DNA of 6,724 nucleotides from Asaia bogorensis (GTDB lineage Bacteria; Pseudomonadota; Alphaproteobacteria; Acetobacterales; Acetobacteraceae), in NCBI GenBank assembly GCA_945871455.1, contig CAMBXJ010000243.1, positions 1-6,724 of the forward strand. The letters run 5' to 3'. Both the position numbers and the translations under genes were made by a program. How positions within the stretch are numbered: position 1 is the first letter of the stretch; the number at the start of each line of letters is the position of its first letter. The notes under the pieces are model-generated. The model was given only the letters and a program-made list of their open reading frames with translations. It was not told where the DNA came from and searched no databases. Below, piece by piece: positions 1 to 4,745 of the stretch.

Positions 1-635
1 CGGTGGTACTGGGCCAGTACCTCCGGCTGCGCGAGCAGGATCTCGACCATATGCAGCATCAGGTCGCCGAAATCGGCCGCGTTCAGAACGCGCAGACGGG
101 CCTGATATGCTTCATAAAGCGCCGTCGCGCGGCCATTGGCAAAGTCCGATTCGTCGGCCGTCCCGATGCGGGCCGGGGTCAGCCCGCGATCCTTCCAGCG
201 CTGGATGGTCGCCATCAAGGATGCCGGAGTCCAGCGCTTCTGATCGATCCGCTCGGCCTCCATCACCTGCTTCAGGACGCGCAACTGGTCGTCCGTATCC
301 AGGATGGAGAAATTGGACGACAGCCCGACATGTTCGGCGTGCCGGCGCAGCATCCGCGCGCACAAGGCGTGGAACGTGCCCAGCCACAGGCCCTCCGCCG
401 GCTCCCCCAGGATCGCGGCGACCCGTTCGCGCATTTCCCGCGCCGCCTTGTTGGTGAAGGTGACCGCGAGGATCTGGTTAGGAAACGCCCGCCGCGACAG
501 CAGGATATGCGCGAACCGGGTGGTCAGCACGCGAGTCTTGCCGGTGCCTGCCCCGGCGAGCACCAACAACGGGCCGTCGATTGTCTCCACCGCCTCCCGC
601 TGTTCCGCGTTCAGCCGGGTCAGGTAATCGGTCAT
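1..635 (-). CDS. uvrD: UvrD/PcrA-type SF1A DNA helicase, N-terminal part (cut by window edge)
   Basis: ATP-dependent 3'-5' DNA helicase of the UvrD/Rep/PcrA family, which unwinds DNA in nucleotide excision and mismatch repair. Only 211 codons are present, about the first quarter to third of a usual 700-780 aa protein; the frame is still open at position 1. The translation opens MTDYLTRLNAEQREAV, the Q motif. Walker A AGAGTGKT is at residues 27-34, motif Ia with TFTNKAA at 59-65 and GTFHALCARML at 86-96. A DFGDLM segment lies near the truncated end. The DExx box (motif II) should fall just beyond the window. The ATG at 633-635 gives the normal family N-terminus, although no strong Shine-Dalgarno precedes it; an in-frame GTG lies eight codons upstream. 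It sits 63 nt downstream of metF on the same strand, so cotranscription is likely. Whether it is UvrD or a PcrA/Rep paralogue cannot be settled from the N-terminus. Confidence 0.93.
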   Translation of the reverse strand, partial: MTDYLTRLNAEQREAVETIDGPLLVLAGAGTGKTRVLTTRFAHILLSRRAFPNQILAVTFTNKAAREMRERVAAILGEPAEGLWLGTFHALCARMLRRHAEHVGLSSNFSILDTDDQLRVLKQVMEAERIDQKRWTPASLMATIQRWKDRGLTPARIGTADESDFANGRATALYEAYQARLRVLNAADFGDLMLHMVEILLAQPEVLAQYH

Positions 636-698
636 GAGGTCAGGATGCCCTGCATGCACACAGCATAGAACATTCCACGAACCATGACCAGGAACGGC

Positions 699-1667
699 TC
701 ACGGGCCAGCGCTTGCCGGTGCGCTCGCCGGCGTTGCCCGCACCCCCAGCAGATGGGCGATCGCATAGGTCAGGTCCGGGCGGTTGAGCGTGTAAAAATG
801 GAACTCGTCCACGCCATTGGCCTGCAACAACCTGACCTGTTCCGCCGCAACGACCATACCAATCATGCGCCGTGTCTCGGGGTCGTCTTCTGTCCCATCA
901 AACATACGCCCCATCCATTCCGGCACACTGGCACCGCACATCGCGGAAAACCGTGCCGCCTGGGCGTAGTTGGACACCGGCATGATACCCGGCACGATGG
1001 GCGCGGTGACCCCGGCCGCGTGGCAGCGATCGAGAAACCGCAGATAGGTGTCGGTATCGAAGAAATACTGCGTGATCGCGCGCGTCGCCCCGGCATCCAG
1101 CTTGCGCTTCAGATTGTCCAGGTCCGCATCGGGGCTGACCGCGCCCGGATGCGTTTCCGGATAGGCCGCCGCCGAAATCTCAAACGCCGCGATCCTGTGC
1201 AAACCGGCGACCAGGTCGGCGGCATAGGCATAGCCGCCGGGATGCGGTTCATACTGGGTGCCGGGCGGCGGATCGCCCCGCAGCGCCACAATATGTCGCA
1301 CTCCGGCCTCCCAGTACTGCTCGGCCACGGCATCGACCTCGGCCCGTGTGGCGCCGACGCAGGTCAGATGAGCGGCGGGGATCAGGTCAGTTTCCCGGAC
1401 GATCCGCGATACGGTAGCATGCGTGCGCGCCTGCGTGGTGCCGCCCGCCCCATAGGTGACGGACACAAAGCGCGGATGCAAAGGGGCCAACCGTTCGATG
1501 CAGGCCCAAAGCTGCTGCTCCAGCGCCTCGGTCCGCGGTGGTAAAAATTCAAACGACAACAGCGGAGGCGGATGGTCCGCGGCGCGCACGGGCAGGGAGG
1601 AAAAGCGCGGGCCAGTCAGCCAGCGCTGAAGGGTGGGCGAGGGATCGCTCTGCGTGGCTTCGTTCAT
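699..1667 (-). CDS. metF: 5,10-methylenetetrahydrofolate reductase (MetF)
   Basis: FAD-dependent cytosolic enzyme reducing 5,10-methylene-THF to 5-methyl-THF, the methyl donor for methionine synthase. It has 322 aa, slightly longer than E. coli MetF (about 296), because of an extra N-terminal stretch and an Ala/Pro-rich tail after LGVR. Family blocks appear in order: SFEFLPPR at 38-45, where E40 matches the catalytic Glu28 of E. coli; VTYGAGG at 70-76; HLTCVG at 100-105; VALRGDPPPG starting at 127, where D132 matches the FAD-modulating Asp120; then AAYPETHP, AITQYFFD, PGIMPVSN and FYTLNR near the C-terminus. The ATG at 1665-1667 has GGAGG only 3 nt upstream, tight but the best site nearby; the stop is TGA at 699-701. 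It is divergent from mlaA and probably heads a metF-uvrD transcript. A stable hairpin sits in its leader. Identification is by motifs and is secure. Confidence 0.97.
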   Translation of the reverse strand: MNEATQSDPSPTLQRWLTGPRFSSLPVRAADHPPPLLSFEFLPPRTEALEQQLWACIERLAPLHPRFVSVTYGAGGTTQARTHATVSRIVRETDLIPAAHLTCVGATRAEVDAVAEQYWEAGVRHIVALRGDPPPGTQYEPHPGGYAYAADLVAGLHRIAAFEISAAAYPETHPGAVSPDADLDNLKRKLDAGATRAITQYFFDTDTYLRFLDRCHAAGVTAPIVPGIMPVSNYAQAARFSAMCGASVPEWMGRMFDGTEDDPETRRMIGMVVAAEQVRLLQANGVDEFHFYTLNRPDLTYAIAHLLGVRATPASAPASAGP

Positions 1668-1676
1668 GCGCCTCCA
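1668..1676 (-). promoter_or_regulatory. Closely spaced ribosome binding site of metF
   Basis: Reading the minus strand, GGAGG followed by CGC runs directly into the metF ATG, a 3-nt gap that is shorter than usual. No other purine-rich site lies within 15 nt. A second ATG overlaps the region out of frame. The start is therefore likely but not proven. Confidence 0.5.
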
Positions 1677-1691
1677 TTCCCCGGAAATGAG

Positions 1692-1742
1692 GTTTGGCGC
1701 AAGTCCGGCCGATCATGTCCGACCCAAACGGCAGACTTGCGC
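1692..1742 (-). promoter_or_regulatory. Candidate structured 5' leader of metF (bulged hairpin)
   Basis: A perfect 9-bp inverted repeat, GCGCAAGTC at 1697-1705 with GACTTGCGC at 1734-1742, extends inward through pair 1706/1733, a one-base bulge at 1707 and four pairs (1708-1711 with 1729-1732), leaving a 17-nt loop. Pair 1706/1733 is a G-U wobble in minus-strand RNA but an A-C mismatch in plus-strand RNA, so the structure fits the metF transcript better. The loop and neighbouring bases include GTTTGG, complementary to CCAAAC directly 3' of the stem (1692-1697 with 1724-1729). That pairing would form a pseudoknot or compete with the hairpin; the lack of linker makes competition more likely. 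It ends about 24 nt before the metF ATG. It does not match the SAM-II consensus as I recall it. A DNA operator is the alternative. The function is inferred. Confidence 0.45.
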
Positions 1743-1777
1743 AGGGCCTATCGCGTCACACATGAGTGCCGATTTCG

Positions 1778-1805
1778 TTGCATCCGGCTCGGCCTGTGCT
1801 ACATA
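1778..1805 (+). promoter_or_regulatory. Candidate sigma-70 promoter of mlaA
   Basis: TTGCAT at 1778-1783 and TACATA at 1800-1805 are separated by 16 bp and resemble -35 and -10 boxes. They lie about 115 nt upstream of the mlaA ATG, in the divergent spacer, in one of the few less GC-rich patches there. Transcription would begin near 1812, just before the 12-bp hairpin. Predicted by eye only. Confidence 0.4.
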
Positions 1806-1814
1806 ACAGGCTCA

Positions 1815-1846
1815 ACACCCGGACAAAGCCCGCCTTGTCCGGGTGT
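1815..1846 (+). promoter_or_regulatory. Perfect 12-bp hairpin in the mlaA leader
   Basis: ACACCCGGACAA at 1815-1826 pairs perfectly with TTGTCCGGGTGT at 1835-1846 around the 8-nt loop AGCCCGCC. If the promoter at 1778-1805 is right, this stem forms at the extreme 5' end of the mlaAC mRNA, about 75 nt before the start codon. No T-run follows, so it is not a standard attenuator. An RNA-stabilising 5' stem-loop or a protein-binding palindrome is more plausible. The structure is plain in the sequence; its role is inferred. Confidence 0.5.
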
Positions 1847-1921
1847 GCGGGCTGCTCTGCCTGTCCCCTTCCGGACGCGTCCTTTGTGGATCGCGTCTGG
1901 CCCCTGGCGCCGAGGAACCCG

Positions 1922-2764
1922 ATGCCCGCCACGATCCGTTCCCGCTTGTTCATGCCCCGGGATGCCTTTCGATGGGCGCTCGCCCTACCCCTGTGTTTGG
2001 CCCTGGCCGTCGGTCTGTCCGCCTGCGCGGATGCGCCGCCCGCCGACGACCCCGAAGCAGTGGCCGAGTTCAAGGAATTGAACGACCCGCTGGAGCCGAC
2101 GAACCGCTTCTTCTATGTGGTCTACGACCGTGCCGACACCTACGTGCTGGAGCCGATCGCCCGCGCCTATCGCTTCGTGGTGCCCGCGCCGGTGCGCACT
2201 GGGGTCAGCAACTCGTTGTCCAACCTCAACACGCCGGTTAAATTGGGCAACGACATCCTGGAAGGCAAGCCGCGCCGAGCGGGGGATACGACGATGCGGT
2301 TCCTGATCAATTCGACGGTCGGGGTGCTGGGCGTGTTCGATGTCGCGGCAGAGTGGGGTTATGCCAAGCATGACGCGGATTTCGGCCTGACCTTGGGCCA
2401 TTGGGGAATTCCAGATGGACCTTACCTGTTCCTGCCGGTCGTCGGTCCGTCCGGCACGCGCGATCTGACCGGCTTCGCCGTCGACACGGTCGGCGACCCG
2501 TTCATGTGGGTCGGGCAAGGCACGGCGGTCCAGGCATTGGGTTGGAGCCGGACTTACGTGAAGGCGATCAACGCCCGGGAAAAAGCTCTCGATCCTATCG
2601 AATCCATCCGGAAGACCGCGCTCGATCCCTATGCGACGTTCCGTAGCCTCTACCGCCAGTATCGCGAGGGCCAACTGACCAAGCTGCGCGACGATAATCG
2701 TGCTACCGTGCCGGTCTGGTTCCCGCAGATGGCGGGCCAGCAAATCAATCCGCCATCCCGTTGA
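1922..2764 (+). CDS. mlaA: MlaA/VacJ outer-membrane phospholipid-removal lipoprotein
   Basis: Lipoprotein of the Mla pathway that takes mislocalised phospholipid from the outer leaflet of the outer membrane and hands it to MlaC. It has 280 aa, a usual length for the family. A signal peptide (residues 1-34) has arginines at the N-terminus, a hydrophobic core and the lipobox LSAC with lipidated C35. Residue +2 is Ala, not Asp, which fits sorting to the outer membrane. MlaA blocks follow: NDPLEPTNRFF at 54-64, FLINSTVGVLGVFDVA at 127-142, and DFGLTLGHWG...GPYLFLPVVGPS at 153-177. The ATG at 1922 was chosen because GAGGAA lies 4 nt upstream and it gives a correct lipoprotein signal; the open frame extends upstream to 1766, and an in-frame ATG at 1952 lacks a ribosome site. 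mlaC follows 17 nt after the TGA, so the pair is an operon. MlaFED is not in the window. Confidence 0.95.
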   Translation: MPATIRSRLFMPRDAFRWALALPLCLALAVGLSACADAPPADDPEAVAEFKELNDPLEPTNRFFYVVYDRADTYVLEPIARAYRFVVPAPVRTGVSNSLSNLNTPVKLGNDILEGKPRRAGDTTMRFLINSTVGVLGVFDVAAEWGYAKHDADFGLTLGHWGIPDGPYLFLPVVGPSGTRDLTGFAVDTVGDPFMWVGQGTAVQALGWSRTYVKAINAREKALDPIESIRKTALDPYATFRSLYRQYREGQLTKLRDDNRATVPVWFPQMAGQQINPPSR

Positions 2765-2765
2765 C

Positions 2766-2771
2766 GGAGGT
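2766..2771 (+). promoter_or_regulatory. Ribosome binding site that decides the mlaC start
   Basis: GGAGGT begins two bases after the mlaA TGA and lies 10 nt before the ATG at 2782. This supports 2782 over the in-frame TTG at 2761, which overlaps the mlaA stop as TTGA but has no purine-rich site upstream. Confidence 0.7.
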
Positions 2772-2781
2772 CACGACCCGC

Positions 2782-3408
2782 ATGTTGCACCGACGCGCTT
2801 TCCTGCTCCTGACCTCGGCGTTTGCTGGGGCGTTTTCCCTGTCGGGGCCTCTGACCGGCCGCATGGCGGCTTTCGCGCAGGGCACCGATCGCGCCACCGC
2901 CTTCGTGAAGGCCACCGGGGATAGACTGGTCGCCGTCGTGAACGGCCCGGGATCCGCGGAGGCGAAGCGGCGGGAGTTGACGACGATCATCGGTTCCGCG
3001 ATCGACGTCGACGGGGTTGGCCGCTTCTGCCTGGGACGCTTCTGGCGTCAGGCATCAGCCGAACAGCAGAAAACCTACCTCGAACTGTTCCACAAAGTCC
3101 TCGTCACCAGCGTCACCGCCAAGCTCGGCGAATACCAGGGCGTGAAGCTGACCGTCGGCCGGGCGCGTCAACAGGAAGAGGAGCAGATCGTCTCCACCGT
3201 TGTGGAGCGGCCGAACAATCCACCCACCACCGTGGATTGGGTGATTACGCAGCCGTTGTCGGCCCCGAGAATCATCGATGTGATCGCCGAGGGCCCGTCG
3301 TTGCGCATCACCCAGCGCAGCGATTATGCGTCCTACCTGCAGCGCAATGGCAACAGCATCGACGCGCTGATCGGTGCGATGCGCCAGCAGGTCTCCCAAC
3401 ACAGTTAG
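2782..3408 (+). CDS. mlaC: MlaC-type periplasmic phospholipid-binding protein
   Basis: Periplasmic carrier (MlaC/Ttg2D family) that shuttles phospholipid between MlaA at the outer membrane and the inner-membrane MlaFED complex. It has 208 aa, typical for the family. The N-terminus MLHRRAFLLLTSAF resembles a twin-arginine signal (RRxFL) with a hydrophobic stretch to about residue 20, and AFA/QG at 30-34 is a likely signal peptidase site. The mature part has family features: a helical start with AFVKATGDRLVAVVN near 40-54, IDVDGVGRFCLGRFWRQAS at 74-92, and then EQQKTYLELF and a two-strand region ending in the DYASYLQRNG-like segment. The ATG at 2782 has GGAGGT 10 nt upstream. Being 17 nt after mlaA, it is surely cotranscribed. 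HpnM, a hopanoid-cluster protein of the same fold family, is the main alternative; the mlaA neighbour argues for MlaC. The stop is TAG at 3406-3408. Confidence 0.9.
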   Translation: MLHRRAFLLLTSAFAGAFSLSGPLTGRMAAFAQGTDRATAFVKATGDRLVAVVNGPGSAEAKRRELTTIIGSAIDVDGVGRFCLGRFWRQASAEQQKTYLELFHKVLVTSVTAKLGEYQGVKLTVGRARQQEEEQIVSTVVERPNNPPTTVDWVITQPLSAPRIIDVIAEGPSLRITQRSDYASYLQRNGNSIDALIGAMRQQVSQHS

Positions 3409-3426
3409 GCGGTCCGGGTTTTGGCC

Positions 3427-3450
3427 AGCGGTGGGGCCGATCCCGCCACT
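3427..3450 (+). terminator. Candidate hairpin after mlaC
   Basis: Bases 3427-3436 (AGCGGTGGGG) pair with 3441-3450 (TCCCGCCACT) around a CCGA tetraloop, with one mismatch. Pairs 3432/3445 and 3436/3441 are G-U wobbles only in plus-strand RNA and mismatches on the other strand, which ties the hairpin to the mlaAC transcript. It starts 18 nt after the stop. No T-run follows, so it may protect the 3' end or pause polymerase rather than act as a classical intrinsic terminator. Confidence 0.4.
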
Positions 3451-3667
3451 CCTGCGACAACGTGATCACGGGGATGCGCACCGCATCATGGCATGACTGA
3501 AGGGGCGGACGACAAACGCCCGACCCGTAGCGTCGCCGGGGCCTGGCTTCACCTCGCCTTGTCACGGCAGCGCGCGAACGAACGGCATCCTCTCGCCCGA
3601 AACCGCGCGCCGCATTGCGTCGCGCAACGTCGCGTCCCGGGATATCGCCCGCTCCGAGGGAGCCGAC

Positions 3668-3712
3668 GCCAGAGCGGAATCAATCTGACTGAAAACGGCA
3701 AACCACTCTGGC
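3668..3712 (-). repeat. Imperfect inverted repeat, distal of two tandem hairpins after the GNAT gene
   Basis: GCCAGAGCGG at 3668-3677 mirrors CCACTCTGGC at 3703-3712: ten positions, one non-Watson-Crick. That position (3675/3705) is G-U in minus-strand RNA and C-A in plus-strand RNA, so it fits the GNAT transcript. The 25-nt interior is AT-rich relative to its surroundings (GAATCAATCTGA-like). The shape suggests a dispersed small palindromic element, but only one copy is in the window. Confidence 0.4.
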
Positions 3713-3720
3713 TCTTTGTC

Positions 3721-3765
3721 AGATCACATGATTGACGGGCTGTTTCGCGCAGCTTCACGTGATCA
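3721..3765 (-). terminator. Candidate 3' hairpin of the GNAT gene
   Basis: GATCACATG at 3722-3730 pairs with CACGTGATC at 3756-3764, plus 3731/3755. The only imperfect pair (3728/3758) is a U-G wobble in minus-strand RNA and A-C on the other. Inside, GCTG at 3739-3742 pairs with CAGC at 3750-3753. It begins about 5 nt after the GNAT stop codon, where a 3'-end structure would be expected. No clear U-tract follows on the minus strand, so termination is inferred. Confidence 0.4.
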
Positions 3766-3769
3766 TGTT

Positions 3770-4312
3770 CTAATAAGCCCGCCCTGCGCCGGCATCCGGA
3801 CGCACCACGCGCACGCTTTCAAACAGTACCATCACATGGCCGTCCTGAATGAAGGTCTCGCGCTCGGTCATGCCGATGCCGCCAAGCACCATCCGAGACG
3901 CGAAATTCACCTCCCGCGCCACTGCGACGATCCGGCTCAGGCCGGCGCGCTCATGGCCGAACCGGAGCGCGGCACTCGCTGCTTCCCTTGCCAGACCACG
4001 GCCCTGGGCTTCAGGCCAAAGCGCGAAACGCAGCGCCACGCCGCGGCCGTCCGGACGGTCCTGCAAGCCGGTGATGCCCACGAAGGCCCGGGTCACCGCG
4101 TCACGGATCGTCCAAACGCCGAAGCCGTTCGCGCCCCATGCACCCATGTCGGCGCTGAGTTCCTCGGCCGCGCGGGCCGCGCTGCGCACACCGCCGAGCA
4201 TGATCGCGAAGACCCGGGGATCGGATTTGATGGCCTGGAGGTCAGGGAGGTCCGTTCCTGTGACCGGTGTCAACACAAGACGCGCGGTGCGCAGGATCCA
4301 GGTTGCGTTCAT
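3770..4312 (-). CDS. GNAT-family N-acetyltransferase (RimJ/RimL-like)
   Basis: Probable cytosolic acetyl-CoA-dependent N-acetyltransferase; the substrate is unknown. It has 180 aa, normal for RimJ/RimL-type GNATs. The opening WILRTARLVLTPVTGTDLPDL is the usual first strand and helix of that subgroup. GFGVWTI...FVGITGL at 63-83 forms the central strands. VALRFALWPEAQGRGLAREA at 92-111 contains the acetyl-CoA pyrophosphate loop Q103-G-R-G-L-A108. The REVNFASRMVLGGIGM segment at 133-148 is the late helix that follows motif B. The ATG at 4310-4312 starts at the conserved N-terminus; the frame continues upstream to a TTG at 4366 giving 18 extra, unconserved-looking residues. The ribosome site is weak (AGGGG about 7 nt upstream). 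It is convergent with mlaC and isolated from the HAD-pyrD pair by 433 nt, so probably monocistronic. The stop is TAG at 3770-3772. Confidence 0.85.
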   Translation of the reverse strand: MNATWILRTARLVLTPVTGTDLPDLQAIKSDPRVFAIMLGGVRSAARAAEELSADMGAWGANGFGVWTIRDAVTRAFVGITGLQDRPDGRGVALRFALWPEAQGRGLAREAASAALRFGHERAGLSRIVAVAREVNFASRMVLGGIGMTERETFIQDGHVMVLFESVRVVRPDAGAGRAY

Positions 4313-4422
4313 GTCCGGCCCCTGGTCCGAGCGGCCGCGCGGGCCACCTGCGTATTCCGACCCCAACGGCTGTTAAGGATTCGTCCGGAAATAACGACTC
4401 CACTCGGGGCACGGACGTCCAA

Positions 4423-4516
4423 CCCCGTCATGGTGGGCGGAGGCCCTCCATCCACGACTTTCTCTCGACCGGCACAGCAAGTCGTGGATGGCCGGCCTTC
4501 GCCGACCATGACGGGG
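4423..4516. repeat. 94-bp palindromic intergenic repeat with 38-nt arms
   Basis: The left arm 4423-4460 and right arm 4479-4516 are inverted copies matching at 34 of 38 positions, with mismatches at arm positions 13, 18 (a G-T wobble), 24 and 25. The 18-nt loop is 4461-4478. The outer tip reads CCCCGTCATGGT and the inner end CCATCCACGACTT. A further 6-bp inverted pair, ACGGAC at 4411-4416 with GTCCGT at 4525-4530, brackets it. From general knowledge, elements with CGTCATG tips and CATCCACGACTT inner ends are scattered through intergenic regions of many alphaproteobacterial genomes. Only one copy is seen here, so its repeat status is inferred. Confidence 0.75.
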
Positions 4517-4599
4517 ATAGGCCGGTCCGTCGCTCCAGCCGACTCGGTTGTTACCGAACAAGCCCTAAGGTCCGATCGGGACGCGCGATCGTTGATTTC

Positions 4600-4649
4600 G
4601 TGTTCCGATTCACGCGACGGGTGGGCACCGTGTGTCGCGCTCGGAACAC
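4600..4649. repeat. Nested hairpin (9-bp outer and 6-bp inner stems)
   Basis: GTGTTCCGA at 4600-4608 pairs perfectly with TCGGAACAC at 4641-4649. Inside, CGCGAC at 4613-4618 pairs with GTCGCG at 4634-4639, and GGT at 4620-4622 with ACC at 4627-4629. Both main stems are perfect, so strand cannot be inferred. No T-run follows on either side. The role is unknown. Confidence 0.45.
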
Positions 4650-4684
4650 TAGCCGCATCGACGAAGACAGACGGGCTGATCAGA

Positions 4685-4740
4685 GCGGTCCCGCCTCCGG
4701 TCACATGGTTGCCGCGACGTGGTGTTCATGGCGGGACCGC
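4685..4740 (-). terminator. 11-bp inverted repeat just after the HAD gene
   Basis: GCGGTCCCGCC at 4685-4695 is a perfect inverted copy of GGCGGGACCGC at 4730-4740, separated by 34 nt. In the minus-strand transcript it begins about 5 nt after the HAD stop codon, a position that suits a 3'-end structure of the pyrD-HAD mRNA. The long loop and lack of a U-tract make a classical intrinsic terminator doubtful. Confidence 0.4.
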
Positions 4741-4745
4741 CCCGT

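Larger units (their letters stand above)
3409..3769. other. Convergent intergenic spacer between mlaC and the GNAT gene
   Basis: This 361-nt stretch lies between the 3' ends of two converging genes. Open frames here are short, arginine-rich on both strands and lack ribosome sites, so no gene is called. It holds one hairpin matching mlaC RNA (3427-3450), a perfect 10-bp palindrome CGTGATCACG at 3461-3470, a small 6-bp hairpin at 3473-3487, and two tandem hairpins matching the GNAT transcript (3668-3712 and 3721-3765). A minus-strand open frame at 3562-3723 reads somewhat like a protein fragment but has no good start. Confidence 0.7.
4313..4745. other. Palindrome-rich intergenic region between the HAD and GNAT genes
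   Basis: This 433-nt spacer between two minus-strand genes contains three separate inverted repeats (4423-4516, 4600-4649, 4685-4740) and short palindromes such as CCGATCGG at 4572-4579. A minus-strand open frame of 131 codons (4309-4704) crosses it, but its composition follows the repeats and it has no ribosome site, so it is not called as a gene. No confident GNAT promoter was found. The region looks like a landing or accumulation site for repeat elements. Confidence 0.65.

Noticed and set aside
684..1544. Long plus-strand open frame (286 codons) opposite metF
   Set aside because: It is the antisense shadow of metF in GC-rich DNA, with Arg/His-rich low-complexity translation and no family features.
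1692..1742. Known SAM-II or SAH riboswitch at the metF leader
   Set aside because: The conserved bases of those classes, as I recall them, are not present. Only the general hairpin plus loop-tail pairing is shared, so it is reported as an unassigned structure.
1766..1921. N-terminal extension of MlaA to the first in-frame ATG at 1766
   Set aside because: It would place 52 residues before the signal peptide, lie upstream of the candidate promoter's start site, and lack a ribosome site; the ATG at 1922 gives a proper lipoprotein signal.
3493..3735. 80-codon plus-strand open frame in the convergent spacer
   Set aside because: The translation is Arg-rich without recognisable features, no ribosome site precedes it, and it crosses the hairpin at 3668-3712.
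3461..3765. 8-bp direct repeat CGTGATCA at 3461-3468 and 3758-3765, suggesting a target duplication around a 289-bp insertion
   Set aside because: About one 8-bp repeat is expected by chance in a spacer of this size, the segment has no convincing terminal inverted repeats, and the words are part of local palindromes.
4309..4704. 131-codon minus-strand open frame spanning the intergenic repeats
   Set aside because: It runs through both arms of the palindromic element and the nested hairpin, overlaps the start of the GNAT gene, and has no ribosome site. Its protein-like look is a by-product of GC-rich repeat sequence.
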